57,032 bases of DNA from a gamma proteobacterium symbiont of Stewartia floridana (GTDB taxonomy: Bacteria > Pseudomonadota > Gammaproteobacteria > Chromatiales > Chromatiaceae). Position numbers and translations under genes: made by a program. Position 1 is the stretch's first letter, and every line of letters starts with the position of its first letter. The notes beneath the pieces were generated by a model, which saw nothing but the letters and a program-made list of their open reading frames with translations, was not told where the DNA came from and did not search any database. Below are positions 8,006 through 16,616 of the stretch, one piece after another. Where the stretch lies: assembly GCA_003676145.1 (NCBI GenBank), contig NAUB01000012.1, positions 1 to 57,032 of the forward strand, written 5' to 3'.

Positions 8006-8626
8006 TCAGCCGCCAAAGGAGTTGAAGCGGCTGCTGGAACTGCTACTGCCTGATTTACTACCACCGAAAAAGCCACTCTTGGGCTGACTTTTTGCCGTCT
8101 TGTTATAGGGTTGAGAGATCGTACTGGTCGGGCGGCCTCCGCCATACTGCTGCTGCGTACGCTGAAAATTGCTGTTGCCGGCCAATCGGTTGGCCAGCAT
8201 GCCACCAATCAGGGAGCCTGCTGCAGCGGCCAACAGGGTTTCACCCAGCGACAGTCCGCCAGAGTGCATGGAAGGATCCTGTGTCAGGCGTGAGGAGCCC
8301 GCTTCGACCTTCGCGGCCTCCTGTTCGGCAATCTGTTTGAGTTCATCTTCAGTGAGAAATCGCTCATTTCCCTGCTGATCGCGAAGGATCGCACGAGTCG
8401 GGCCACTGGTAGGATGTTTCTCTACCAAGCGATAGCTGTCCGGGTTTACAGCAACCTGCTCGATGACCATGAAGACATTCTGCCCCTGCTCCATCCCGGA
8501 TTGGTCGCCGAAGCCGCTGCCTTGCGGTGGACCACCCTGGTCGCTACAGCCATTCAGACTGGCAATCGTGCTCAATCCAATCGTTCCGGCGATGGAGTAG
8601 GAGAGTACTTTCCTGATGTGTCTCAT
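8006..8626 (-). CDS. ygiB: YgiB/UPF0441 (DUF1190)-like putative lipoprotein
   Basis: 206 residues. The N-terminal signal reads up to TIASLNGC, a lipobox with the Cys at about 27. The middle contains a GLSLGETLLAAAAGSLIGGMLANRL segment (residues about 125-149) typical of glycine-zipper-like stretches in this family, and the C-terminus is a low-complexity Ser/Gly/Lys/Phe tail ending in FNSFGG. In E. coli ygiB lies directly upstream of ygiC, and the same pairing here supports the call. The function is not established; an envelope role is inferred from the lipoprotein signal. Its promoter should lie in the gap above 8626, which also carries a repeat element. Confidence 0.8.
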   Translation of the reverse strand: MRHIRKVLSYSIAGTIGLSTIASLNGCSDQGGPPQGSGFGDQSGMEQGQNVFMVIEQVAVNPDSYRLVEKHPTSGPTRAILRDQQGNERFLTEDELKQIAEQEAAKVEAGSSRLTQDPSMHSGGLSLGETLLAAAAGSLIGGMLANRLAGNSNFQRTQQQYGGGRPTSTISQPYNKTAKSQPKSGFFGGSKSGSSSSSSRFNSFGG

Positions 8627-8720
8627 GAATCACCCTGTATCTTCGATTCTTAAAGTGGGGGCGTATTGTATCCAGTTGTCGTGAATTGACAAACCTTGGT
8701 GAAGTCAGCTTTAACCATTG

Positions 8721-8912
8721 ATGGGACAGAGCCCACCCCACACCCTGAACTGAATTGTAGGGTGGCACCCTGCCCCACCAAAACACTAATTGATTAGACT
8801 CAACACAAAGCCTTGGAGCTTACCAACCAGGCCACAAGCATCAATAGTGATGGTCTGGTTTATAACTGTCATTGGCGAACATTCGCGGTGATTAGCGTCC
8901 ATTTGCGGCTAA
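8721..8912. repeat. Dispersed palindromic element (copy B)
   Basis: This lies in the 375-base gap upstream of the ygiB-like gene. Its left part, 8721-8803, aligns with copy C (42079-42160) over the hairpin CACCCTGAA...TAGGGTG...GCCCCACCAAAAC and the following TGATTAGACTCAACAC-like tail. Its right end, about 8873-8912, ends in GTCCATTTGCGGCTA, which resembles the right arm of copy A (GTTCATTTGCGGA). The central part differs between copies. The remainder of the gap shows nothing else recognisable. Confidence 0.5.
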
Positions 8913-9001
8913 CAATCTTCACTTTGTGGTTCCCCATAAACTCCTTACATTTAGGGTGTTATCACCAGATAACTCCACTCTGGCATCAACTGAGTAGGCT
9001 T

Positions 9002-10030
9002 TTAGTCTTGCTGCTGCTTGTAATAGGTTTTGAAACCGATGTTCTGATGATGACCGCCGGAGACATAGTCTGCCAGTGAGCGGAATCTGCGCGGATCGAC
9101 GATCAGGCCGGAATAGCGGTACTCCTCCTCCCCCTGGTTGTTCAGGAACAGCATGGTCGGAGAACGTACCACACCCAGGCGCTGCGCCACTTCTCTGCCA
9201 CTGGTAACCGTACCGTCGAAGTCGGTCAATGGCTGATCGCTCTCCATATCCAGCGCAAGGGCAACAAAGTTTTGCCGATATTCGGCAATCAAGCCGGGGT
9301 CGGCAAGCACCCCGGCCCGCATACGCTGGCAGAAGGGACAGTGGTGCGTCTCGAAAAACAGCAGCAGACCCTGTTTATCAGACTCATCACTTCTCTCCAG
9401 CGCCGCTTTGAGGTCTGTGGCCGGGCAGTCGAACAGGGTATCCTTCTGCCCCGCTCTCATCCCCGGCAACGGTTGTGGCTCGGCGGCAACCAGTGGCAGC
9501 CCCGCGGCGGCCCAGCCGTCACTCCCCTCCGGATACCAGTAGAGATTCCGGTATCCCAGTGCGGATGCCCGTTTGACCACATTCCAGGACATCCAGCAAT
9601 CGGTCACGCAATAGAAGACCACCGCTCGATCCAGATTGCCACCGGTGAGACGATGCAGAGTACGCTCCAGCCACGCCTGCATACAGGGTTCCAGATAGCC
9701 ATACCCCACGTTCGGCAGCCAGATGCTGCCTGGCAGATGTTGGCGTGGCGAAGCGGGTAGCCAGGAGAGACCAAACTGGGCACTCTCCGGTCGCAAAGTG
9801 ATTGCCAGAACATCCAACAGCACCGGATCACTCTGATTGATCAGATCCGCCAGCGCCTCGGTCTCGATACGCTTGCCCGCAGGCGCCTCTGCCGGCAGCG
9901 GTCTGCGGTAGTTTGCGATTCGGTATCCCTGCTCGGAGAAGAGTTCAGAATCACTCGCGGCGATGCTCTGAATTGGCCAGAACAGGCTGATCAGAATGAA
10001 CGGACAGAACAGCCATGACAACCGCCTCAC
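9002..10030 (-). CDS. PQQ-associated CXXCW rhodanese-like protein fused to a thioredoxin (SoxW-like) domain
   Basis: 342 residues with a signal peptide (cleavage near residue 25). Residues about 35-185 match the PQQ-dependent catabolism-associated CXXCW protein, a rhodanese-like domain; its motif CVTDCW is at 141-146. Residues about 205-335 are a thioredoxin fold with CPFC at 231-234 and the cis-Pro region RSPTMLF. In other genomes the two parts are usually separate genes. A fusion implies the periplasmic thioredoxin acts directly on the CXXCW partner. The start is GTG, overlapping the stop of the upstream metallo-hydrolase gene (GTGA). It is the last gene of the alcohol dehydrogenase cluster. 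The physiological role is not proven; a sulfur-like redox relay tied to quinoprotein dehydrogenases is the usual proposal. Confidence 0.85.
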   Translation of the reverse strand: MRRLSWLFCPFILISLFWPIQSIAASDSELFSEQGYRIANYRRPLPAEAPAGKRIETEALADLINQSDPVLLDVLAITLRPESAQFGLSWLPASPRQHLPGSIWLPNVGYGYLEPCMQAWLERTLHRLTGGNLDRAVVFYCVTDCWMSWNVVKRASALGYRNLYWYPEGSDGWAAAGLPLVAAEPQPLPGMRAGQKDTLFDCPATDLKAALERSDESDKQGLLLFFETHHCPFCQRMRAGVLADPGLIAEYRQNFVALALDMESDQPLTDFDGTVTSGREVAQRLGVVRSPTMLFLNNQGEEEYRYSGLIVDPRRFRSLADYVSGGHHQNIGFKTYYKQQQD

Positions 10031-10968
10031 TGTTGCTGCTCTACCTTCCCATCAGCCAGTGCCTTTGCCTCCAAAGCAGGATAGAGATGGCTCAGTGAGC
10101 GGGTGTACTCATCCTTGAACACCGCCAACTCCCGTAGATTTTGCGGCGCATCGGGCTGCAGCAGTTCCGCCATCGCGGCACCGGAGTCGGCCTGCTTTTT
10201 CAGATAGTGCTGTAACCAGCTGAGATAGGAGGAGGTCTGGGATATGGCCACTTCACTGGTCACCGGCGCACCATGTCCGGGAACCATCACCTTGAAGTCG
10301 AGTTTTCGCAACTGTTCCAGTGCGGACTGCCAGTTGTCCAGATTGGCATGAGGGGTAGTCGGGGTACGGCCGTAAAATACCAGATCACCGGCAAACAGCA
10401 CCCCGCTGGTCTGATCCAGAATGGCCAGATCGGCACCGGTATGGCCCTGCATTGCGATCAACTGCAGACGGTGACCGCCGATCTCCTGCAGACCCGGTTC
10501 GACCTGCTGATTGGGCGCCACCACCCGGGTGCCCTTCATCCAGCTGCCCACCAGGCGATAGAGATTGTCATTGAATGTCTCGCCCATCAGGCGAATCCCG
10601 TCCTGGGTCTTTTCCAGGGCGGCAATCGGCAGGCCCTCAAAGGCCTGATTACCGAGAAAATGATCCGGGTGCATATGGGTGATAAAGAGCTTCACCACAG
10701 GCTTATCGGTTACCTGGGCGATCGCCGCGATCAACTGCTCGCCATAGAGCCTGGAGGGTCCACTGTCGATCACCACCACGCCCGCTTCGGTGACGATGAA
10801 ACCGGTATTGACGATATTACCGCCGTTGGCGAAGCTGAAGTGCTCATCATGACCGATCAGTACATAGGTGTTGTCAGCGATCTGTTGTGGCTTCAGCTTA
10901 TAATCCCGCTCCACAGCCTGGCACAATCCAGCCAGCAGCATCACAGCGATGAACACTAGAGATCTCAC
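10027..10968 (-). CDS. Quinoprotein relay system zinc metallo-hydrolase (SoxH-related)
   Basis: 313 residues with a signal peptide of about 18 residues and a metallo-beta-lactamase fold. The metal motif THMHPDH gives His98, His100, Asp102 and His103; further ligands are the GHTGADL His around 176 and the MVPGHG His near the C-terminal third. It matches the SoxH-related hydrolases that accompany PQQ dehydrogenases and a SoxYZ-like carrier. They are presumed to act on a group bound to that carrier in the periplasm. The start is GTG, overlapping the stop of the carrier gene, so translation is coupled both upstream and downstream. Function by family and context, not by direct evidence. Confidence 0.88.
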   Translation of the reverse strand: MRSLVFIAVMLLAGLCQAVERDYKLKPQQIADNTYVLIGHDEHFSFANGGNIVNTGFIVTEAGVVVIDSGPSRLYGEQLIAAIAQVTDKPVVKLFITHMHPDHFLGNQAFEGLPIAALEKTQDGIRLMGETFNDNLYRLVGSWMKGTRVVAPNQQVEPGLQEIGGHRLQLIAMQGHTGADLAILDQTSGVLFAGDLVFYGRTPTTPHANLDNWQSALEQLRKLDFKVMVPGHGAPVTSEVAISQTSSYLSWLQHYLKKQADSGAAMAELLQPDAPQNLRELAVFKDEYTRSLSHLYPALEAKALADGKVEQQQ

Positions 10969-11750
10969 TGACCGCCACCTCCGGTCTGACTCTCCAAACT
11001 GATCTGTGCCGCGACCGGATTACCGTTATTGTCGCGTCCGTCCATCGTCAGCTGTTTCAGCTTCGGAAGATCGAGCGTCAAAACCGGATTTTCCGCAATC
11101 GGCTCGAACAGGGAGAGACGACTGATCAGATCCCCCCCGCTCTCGCGGATCTCCAGCTGTTCCAGATAGAAGGCGGGTATTCCGGCCACCAGTCCAGTGT
11201 CCATGGGATGCACGATACTGGCACGCAACCGGCTATGATGCTCTCTGGACCAGAGCCGGGCTGTTACTTCACCGAGCCGGTCAGCCCAGTCCGAGGAACC
11301 ACTGCCTATACTGGGAGCCGTACAACCTCCACCGGCCGCGTCCACCAGAACTCCTCCCAGATGCCAGACTCCATCCGGTGTCAAAGCAGCCGCTCTGACC
11401 GGGGTGGCCTGCTGTACCTTGATCCGCAGACCGATGCGTGGTGCTGCTTTTAACGGTTGCATATCCAGCACCTTCGGAATCGGGTTGAGTTCCGCAAACA
11501 CCAGCAGACGTTCTACCTCACCCAGGGCTGTGGCGTCGATCCACAGCGGCAGGTTCAGAGAGTCCTCCGCAACGGCAGGAGCAGACACCTGCACCCGCTC
11601 ATCGAACACCACCGGCGCGCCATCCAGCAGGCGCTGATGCATCTCATGCCACATAACGGAATTGAGGGGATCGGCAGGCGCTTCAGCTGCCACCAGACCG
11701 AGCGGTGTCGCTAACAGCAGGAGTAGAAGAGAACAGATCCGATAGCTCAT
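10965..11750 (-). CDS. Quinoprotein dehydrogenase-associated SoxYZ-like carrier protein
   Basis: 261 residues with a signal peptide cleaved near residue 22. The N-terminal part resembles SoxY and ends in the Gly-rich segment AAGGGCTAPS, with Cys143 in the place of the SoxY swinging-arm cysteine. The C-terminal part (from about 160) resembles SoxZ, so one chain joins both halves. In thiosulfate oxidation the SoxY cysteine carries the substrate; this fused paralogue is found with PQQ alcohol dehydrogenases, where the cargo is unknown. The gene sits between the secreted protein gene at 11760 and the metallo-hydrolase, overlapping the latter by four bases. Confidence 0.87.
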   Translation of the reverse strand: MSYRICSLLLLLLATPLGLVAAEAPADPLNSVMWHEMHQRLLDGAPVVFDERVQVSAPAVAEDSLNLPLWIDATALGEVERLLVFAELNPIPKVLDMQPLKAAPRIGLRIKVQQATPVRAAALTPDGVWHLGGVLVDAAGGGCTAPSIGSGSSDWADRLGEVTARLWSREHHSRLRASIVHPMDTGLVAGIPAFYLEQLEIRESGGDLISRLSLFEPIAENPVLTLDLPKLKQLTMDGRDNNGNPVAAQISLESQTGGGGQ

Positions 11751-11759
11751 GACAGAGAC

Positions 11760-12320
11760 CTATGACATCGGCTCGAGCAGAATTCGGCGTGGCCAGAGTG
11801 TGTCCGACGCGGGATGAATCTCCATCGGATCTATGGGCCGCAGACCCCCATCCTCAGGTGGCGCCTGCAGGACATTGAGGTCGGTTTCATGCAACTCGCC
11901 AACCAAACCTCTGTCAGACATTTTCAGTACATAGTAGAGACCATTCCAGGCATTGATACCGTACTCGCCCGGCACTTTATGCAGGAACAGCAGGTCATAT
12001 TCAAGGTCGGTCAGATCCGACTCGGTAATGCGCCGCTTTATCTCGTAGGGATAGGGCAACCGACAGATCATGCGTTGCGGATGGGGCAGACACTTGAAGG
12101 GTCGCATCGAAAGAAAGTGGTTCTCAAAGGGTGCTTCGAGCCAATCGATCCAATAACTGTAGCCCTGCTCTGCCTGACGAATCTCAACCTGCGCCAAATG
12201 TTGACGCTCGCCGCTCTGGTTTTCCATCGAGAGACGATAATCACCCGCCAGATCCGCCGTAGCGGATCCGGATGTCAAACAGATCGAAGCACTAAGGGCG
12301 ACGTAGACAGAGTTTCGCAT
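11760..12320 (-). CDS. Hypothetical secreted protein of the PQQ alcohol dehydrogenase cluster
   Basis: About 186 residues with an N-terminal signal peptide (cleavage after SATA near residue 22). The mature protein is beta-rich with many aromatic residues (YSYWIDWLEAPFENHF, then CLPHPQRMICRLPYPYEI with two Cys that could form a disulfide). I do not recognise the family. The start could be the ATG at 12320 or a GTG at 12326; either overlaps the end of the upstream binding-protein gene by about 30 bases, so translation is probably coupled. Its place inside a conserved quinoprotein relay cluster suggests a periplasmic accessory role. Confidence 0.65.
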   Translation of the reverse strand: MRNSVYVALSASICLTSGSATADLAGDYRLSMENQSGERQHLAQVEIRQAEQGYSYWIDWLEAPFENHFLSMRPFKCLPHPQRMICRLPYPYEIKRRITESDLTDLEYDLLFLHKVPGEYGINAWNGLYYVLKMSDRGLVGELHETDLNVLQAPPEDGGLRPIDPMEIHPASDTLWPRRILLEPMS

Positions 12321-13233
12321 CGTCACTGTAGGCGATCACACCTGAACTCTCAGGCTTGAGTCTTACGATACGGCTCGGCAGCTGATAGCTGGAGCCATGC
12401 TTTTCGAAGATCTTTTGCAGTTCTCCTGTCTCCCTCACCTCGATCATCGCCTGATCGAGAGCATTCGCCAACTGCTCGTTACCCTGGCGCACAGCCGCTC
12501 CCAGATCCCAACCGCTGCTGCGCATACCCGGCATCTTGATCGGTCCCACTGCATAACCGCTTTTACTCTCGCCCAGGGCAAACTCAATTTCACTGCGAGG
12601 CCCGGCGACACCGCTCAATTCACCGGCTTTGAGAGCAGCCACCGCCTCGTTCATGTTTCGGTAGTGCACCACCTGATCCCGAATTCGGCCACTGTAGGCC
12701 GTCAGCAGGTAGAAATCGGCCAGGGTGTCCAGCTCAACGCCGATCTTTTCACGGGTGAAGATCTCCAGGGGGGAACCACGGCCTGCTTTATCCGCCACCA
12801 CGGCAAACACAATCTGCTCCCGATAGTAGGGGGCGATGAAACTGACCCGGTCATTCTCTTCGGCAAACGCCTCATCGAATGGGGTATGCAGCATCACATC
12901 CGCAACACCACCACCCAGGTAGTGTCCTTTCCAGACGTTATTGCGCAGATCATCCTCCATGTTTTCATCGGCGCCAACTGCACGAATCGCCGCGACTACG
13001 CCCAACCGTTTGGCCAAAGCGTGAGCGATATCCACATCGATACCGACGATACGACCCCGCTCACCGCGATAGGAAAAAGGAGGGAAATCGGCATACACCG
13101 CCACCTCCAATACACCACGCTCCTGGATACGCTGCAGGGCAGTTTGTTCCTCTTCCGCCTTAAGTGTCGACGTTGAGGTCATCCACACTGCCGCCATCAT
13201 CGACAGCAGCGCAGCTTTTAACAGTTTCCGCAT
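12292..13233 (-). CDS. Quinoprotein dehydrogenase-associated solute-binding-like protein (XoxJ/MoxJ type)
   Basis: About 313 residues with a signal peptide. The fold is that of the ABC solute-binding family 3: GVLEVAVYADFPPFSY at the start of the mature chain, GIDVDIAHALAKRLG, and a C-terminal MIEVRETGELQKIFEKHG segment. No permease or ATPase genes are nearby, and paralogues of this type (MxaJ, XoxJ) accompany PQQ dehydrogenases, where they are thought to help assemble or activate the enzyme. GGAGG lies six bases before the ATG at 13233; the ATG one codon earlier is only three bases from it. The 3' end overlaps the next gene. Role by family and context. Confidence 0.86.
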   Translation of the reverse strand: MRKLLKAALLSMMAAVWMTSTSTLKAEEEQTALQRIQERGVLEVAVYADFPPFSYRGERGRIVGIDVDIAHALAKRLGVVAAIRAVGADENMEDDLRNNVWKGHYLGGGVADVMLHTPFDEAFAEENDRVSFIAPYYREQIVFAVVADKAGRGSPLEIFTREKIGVELDTLADFYLLTAYSGRIRDQVVHYRNMNEAVAALKAGELSGVAGPRSEIEFALGESKSGYAVGPIKMPGMRSSGWDLGAAVRQGNEQLANALDQAMIEVRETGELQKIFEKHGSSYQLPSRIVRLKPESSGVIAYSDDAKLCLRRP

Positions 13234-13259
13234 CATCACCCTCCAAAAAAATCTCGTTA

Positions 13260-13688
13260 TTATTGATCGGGATCCAGGGTTACCAGCCAGGCCCTGATCG
13301 ACCACATGGCTTCCTGAGAAAGAATGCCCTCAAAAGGTGGCATATAGGTGATGCCATTACGAATCGCGCCATTGCGTATCCGCATGATGTACCAGGCATC
13401 GCCCTCTTCATCCGGTGGTAGGTTGCGCAGATCCGGCGCGATACCGCCAGATACAGCACCCAGCCCATGGCAACGGGCACAATTTTGATTATAGGCAGAA
13501 GCCCCGATCTCTATAGCCTTATCATCTCCGGGGTATGGGTTAAGTTCCAGCCACTCCTCACCCAGTTGGCGCAGTGCGGAGGTGTCAACTGGTTGTGGTG
13601 CGACATCGCCATGGCCGAAGACCGTGGTAACTGTAGCGGCCCAGAGGACCGTCGCGAGTGCGGCGAGTTTGAGTGATGGGAGGCGCAT
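13260..13688 (-). CDS. pedF: Cytochrome c-550, PedF type
   Basis: 142 residues with a signal peptide ending at about VFG. The mature chain begins with HGDVAPQPVDT and has IGASAYNQNCARCHG, the haem site being Cys70, Cys73 and His74. Met116 in YMPPFE is the likely sixth ligand. The segment GEEWLELNPYPGDDKAIEIGASAYNQN is characteristic of PedF cytochromes, which accept electrons from PQQ ethanol-type dehydrogenases. It lies just downstream of the dehydrogenase gene, separated by about 140 bases that carry two stem-loops. The ATG at 13688 has GGAG ten bases upstream. Confidence 0.9.
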   Translation of the reverse strand: MRLPSLKLAALATVLWAATVTTVFGHGDVAPQPVDTSALRQLGEEWLELNPYPGDDKAIEIGASAYNQNCARCHGLGAVSGGIAPDLRNLPPDEEGDAWYIMRIRNGAIRNGITYMPPFEGILSQEAMWSIRAWLVTLDPDQ

Positions 13689-13749
13689 GAAAAAAAACTC
13701 CGTCAATTAATGGTCAGAACAGTGGGCGAAGTTTCACCCTGGTCAGAGC

Positions 13750-13818
13750 GGCAGCCACGCAGGGCTGCCGATCGAGAATCGAATTGGACGACGGACAGTA
13801 CCTGGCTGCCCGCCGTCC
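13750..13818 (-). promoter_or_regulatory. Tandem stem-loops between the alcohol dehydrogenase and cytochrome genes
   Basis: The first hairpin pairs 13786-13798 with 13806-13818 over 13 positions (two of them G-U in the transcript) around a 7-base loop. The second pairs GGCAGCC at 13750-13756 with GGCTGCC at 13763-13769. Neither is followed by a T run on the transcribed strand, so they are more likely mRNA 3'-end protection or partial-termination elements than full terminators. They could make the dehydrogenase message more abundant than that of the downstream accessory genes. Confidence 0.6.
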
Positions 13819-13830
13819 AGGGTATGGGCA

Positions 13831-15597
13831 TCAGGCGTCAGTGAGCTTGAAGACCCAAAGCGAACCACCCTGGTTCAGGTATTTGACCTTACTGGCCACA
13901 TCCCCACCCCAAAGCGGTACTGCACCACCCCAGCCTGATGGCACAGCGATGAACTGTTCACCATCCTGCTCCCAGGTGATGGGGCAACCAACAACACCGG
14001 AACCGGTCTGGAACTTCCACAACTCCTTACCGTTATCCGCATCGAAGGCTTTCAGATAACCCTCGGGCGTACCGGTAAAGACCAGTCCACCGCCGGTGGT
14101 CATCACGCCACCCCACAAAGGTGCGTTGTTTTTGTACTCCCACTTGATATCACCGGTTTTCGGATCGATTGCCCGAAGTGCACCGATGTAGTCATCGTAG
14201 AGGGGTTTGATGGTAAAGCCGGCACCCAGGTAGGCTGCACCCTTCTTGTAGGTCACAGGCTCATTCCAAAGATCCATGCCCCACTCGTTGGCTGGAACGT
14301 AGAACAGCTCAGTGTCGGGACTGTAGGCCATCGGCATCCAGTTCTTTGCACCGAGGAATGAAGGTGCGATAAAGATCGTCTCGCCCTTTTTACCATCGGC
14401 ACTCTTGGTTGGATCACCGGGGCGCAGTCCGGTCTCGATCGGACGTCCGGTCTTCTTGTCGATACCCTTGGCAAAATCGACTCGGGTAACGAATGGGAAG
14501 GCATTCTCAACTTTGCCGTTGGTACGGTCCAGCACGTAGAAGAAGCCGTTTCGGTCCGCATGTCCGGCGAGTTTTTTACCACCGGAGTTGTACGAGACAA
14601 GCTCATTCACACCATCGTAATCCCAGCCGTCGTTGGGGGTGTATTGATAGTGCCAGGAGATTTTGCCGGTATCCGGATCGATCGCCAGGGTGGAGGTGGA
14701 GTAGAGGTTGTCTCCTGGACGCATATGCGCATTCCATGGCGCCGGATTACCTGTTCCGTAGAAGATCAGATCGGTTTCATGGTCGTAGGTACCACCCTGC
14801 CAGGTGGCTGCACCGCCGGTCTTCCAAAGATCACCTGGCCAGGTCGCATTGGTCTTGCCGGTGATTCCGTTCTCCATCTTCTCACCATCCTTCCAGATAT
14901 AGCCCATGTGGCCTTCAACAGAGGGACGGATCCAACGCAGTTTACCGGTCTGTGCATCCCGTGCCTCAACCCGGCCGATAACGCCAAACTCACCACCGGA
15001 GACACCGGTAATGACCATATCCTTGACGATCAAAGGAGCGGCAGTGAATGAATAGCCAGCCTTGTAGTCATCAATCTTGGAGCGCCATTTCACCTTACCG
15101 GTAGCCTGATCGAGCGCCACCAGACGGGCATCCAGGGTGCCGAAGATGACCAGATCGCCATGCAGCGCCGCACCGCGGTTGATCACATCGCAGCAGGGCA
15201 AAATGCCATCCGGCAGACGGTGATCGTACTGCCACAGCTCTTCACCGGTTTTGGCGTCCACGGCGTAGAGTCTTGAGTAGGAGCCTGTGACAAAGATCCG
15301 GCCATTGTGCACAACCGGTTGAGCCTCCTGGCCTCGCTGCTTCTCACCACCAAAGGAGAAACTCCATGCTGGCACCAGCTTTTTCACATTACCTTTGTTA
15401 ATCTTTTTCAGCGGACTGTAGCGTTGGCCCTGCTGACCCATTCCCCAACTCACCACATCGCCGGTGGTCGAGGCATCATTGTCGATATCAGCCTGGGTAA
15501 CTCCAGCCTGGGCAAGACTGGTCAGACTGAGCCCAGCAGTCAGTACGGCAGACGCCATAGCTGTACTCAGAGCCTTGGATTTCAGCGGGAAATTCAT
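13831..15597 (-). CDS. PQQ-dependent alcohol dehydrogenase, lanthanide-type signature (PedH/ExaA-like)
   Basis: 588 residues, signal peptide of about 31, then an eight-bladed quinoprotein propeller. It oxidises alcohols in the periplasm with pyrroloquinoline quinone and passes electrons to a cytochrome c. The vicinal disulfide is Cys135-Cys136 ([10 protein letters not shown]). Metal and cofactor residues are Glu203 in SGGEFG, Asn284 in GTGNPAPWN, and the catalytic Asp326 in GWDYDGVNE. Asp328, two residues on, is the extra aspartate that marks lanthanide-dependent enzymes; calcium enzymes have a small residue there. The C-terminal [14 protein letters not shown] and [15 protein letters not shown] segments are of ethanol dehydrogenase (ExaA/PedE/PedH) rather than XoxF type. 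GGAGGAG lies eight bases before the ATG. A sigma-54 promoter lies about 95 bases upstream. Confidence 0.92.
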   Translation of the reverse strand: MNFPLKSKALSTAMASAVLTAGLSLTSLAQAGVTQADIDNDASTTGDVVSWGMGQQGQRYSPLKKINKGNVKKLVPAWSFSFGGEKQRGQEAQPVVHNGRIFVTGSYSRLYAVDAKTGEELWQYDHRLPDGILPCCDVINRGAALHGDLVIFGTLDARLVALDQATGKVKWRSKIDDYKAGYSFTAAPLIVKDMVITGVSGGEFGVIGRVEARDAQTGKLRWIRPSVEGHMGYIWKDGEKMENGITGKTNATWPGDLWKTGGAATWQGGTYDHETDLIFYGTGNPAPWNAHMRPGDNLYSTSTLAIDPDTGKISWHYQYTPNDGWDYDGVNELVSYNSGGKKLAGHADRNGFFYVLDRTNGKVENAFPFVTRVDFAKGIDKKTGRPIETGLRPGDPTKSADGKKGETIFIAPSFLGAKNWMPMAYSPDTELFYVPANEWGMDLWNEPVTYKKGAAYLGAGFTIKPLYDDYIGALRAIDPKTGDIKWEYKNNAPLWGGVMTTGGGLVFTGTPEGYLKAFDADNGKELWKFQTGSGVVGCPITWEQDGEQFIAVPSGWGGAVPLWGGDVASKVKYLNQGGSLWVFKLTDA

Positions 15598-15691
15598 ATT
15601 TATTTCTCCTCCCCGATAGTGGTTGATCGTCTTTGGATGGTCAGCAGGACAGATTGCCCTGACGCCGCCATACCCTCCTTCAAACATCTAT

Positions 15692-15707
15692 AGCAAGACC
15701 CAGGCCA
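15692..15707 (-). promoter_or_regulatory. Sigma-54 (-24/-12) promoter for the PQQ alcohol dehydrogenase cluster
   Basis: On the minus strand the sequence reads TGGCCTGGGTCTTGCT. GG and GC are separated by exactly ten bases, and the site matches the TGGCNN-N5-TTGCW consensus at the conserved positions. Transcription would begin near 15680, giving a leader of about 85 bases before the ATG at 15597. The neighbouring divergent gene is a sigma-54 activator of the AcoR type, which supports the call. Confidence 0.8.
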
Positions 15708-16616
15708 TATCAAAAAAAAGATATATCTATATGATTTATAATGATTTTATTGCAACAATCACAAACGGTAAAAAAATCTGAAAAATGCGAGGTATCAGAT
15801 CACAACAAGCTGTGTATCAGTTTCGTTACAACAGGTGACAGTCGCAGGAATACCCTATATGGAGTGGCCAAATTCCCCATCCAACGGAGCGATGCGGGGG
15901 TTCGGCTGGTGGAATTTCACACGCTGAAGTGTGGCGACCGGTAGGGCTGAAAAACCATTTTCGTTGATACGAAAAATCAGAATCGGTGACTATTCCTGAA
16001 CATGGATCGCCTCGAAAAAAGTACCAGTCGACACAGTTTTTTACCGATTCCATTGCCTGTTTTGACCATTCATCAACAACGGATGGGAATCACAAGCTAC
16101 TAATAAACCTGACATTTCCGTAACACTTAAGCGAGAAATATCAGAAATTGTAAGTTTGCTGTAACCAAACAATTTGTCTAGACTTATTCGAATATTAAAT
16201 GGCATATCACATGCATCCCATCAAGTGATAGCGAAGCTTGCGGTGAACTGAAATAAAAAACCGTGACAAAAAAGGTGTCACCCATCAGCGCAACGCTTTC
16301 GTCAGCTGATCAGAGTCTTCAGCAGTACAGCGGGAGTTGCATTAGAGATAAGGAACAGTGGTGGCTGTCCTTATAAAACCCCATTGGAGATTGGTTTCCG
16401 GGAGCCAACAGTAGTATGCTCCGCGGTTGTTCGGTCCGCTCAGCGGTCCGATCCGCTTATCGATGCGGGATACAATTGAGTATCAACAGTTTTGCAGTAT
16501 AAAACTTCGCCATGGAGTCGGCACACGATAATGCCAATGCAAAACTGTTCTACAGATTTGCAACTTAACTATAAATACACCCTTGAAGTTTAAGGTTAGG
16601 TTGGAGGATGTAGTAG
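15708..16616. other. Long divergent regulatory region
   Basis: About 900 bases between the sigma-54 promoter and the activator gene, with no plausible gene. It is AT-rich near the promoter. Candidate regulatory signals are CACA-N6-TGTG within TCACAACAAGCTGTGTA near 15800, flanked by a TATCAG on each side; the pair CGGTCCG repeated directly at about 16433-16451; and the inverted repeat listed separately at 16485-16549. The length is more than a simple promoter needs and suits upstream activator sites reached by DNA looping. Confidence 0.4.
16485..16549. promoter_or_regulatory. 12-bp inverted repeat upstream of the AcoR-like gene
   Basis: AACAGTTTTGCA at 16485-16496 is mirrored exactly by TGCAAAACTGTT at 16538-16549, with 41 bases between. 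The pair ends about 67 bases before the regulator start codon. It could be an operator bound by the regulator itself (autoregulation or shared control of the divergent cluster). The spacing between arm centres is about five helical turns, so both arms would face the same side of the DNA. Confidence 0.45.

Noticed and set aside
13831-15597. XoxF-type methanol dehydrogenase as the identity of the PQQ enzyme
   Set aside because: The C-terminal segments and the PedF-type cytochrome fit the ethanol dehydrogenase (ExaA/PedH) branch better, even though the DYD lanthanide signature is shared with XoxF.
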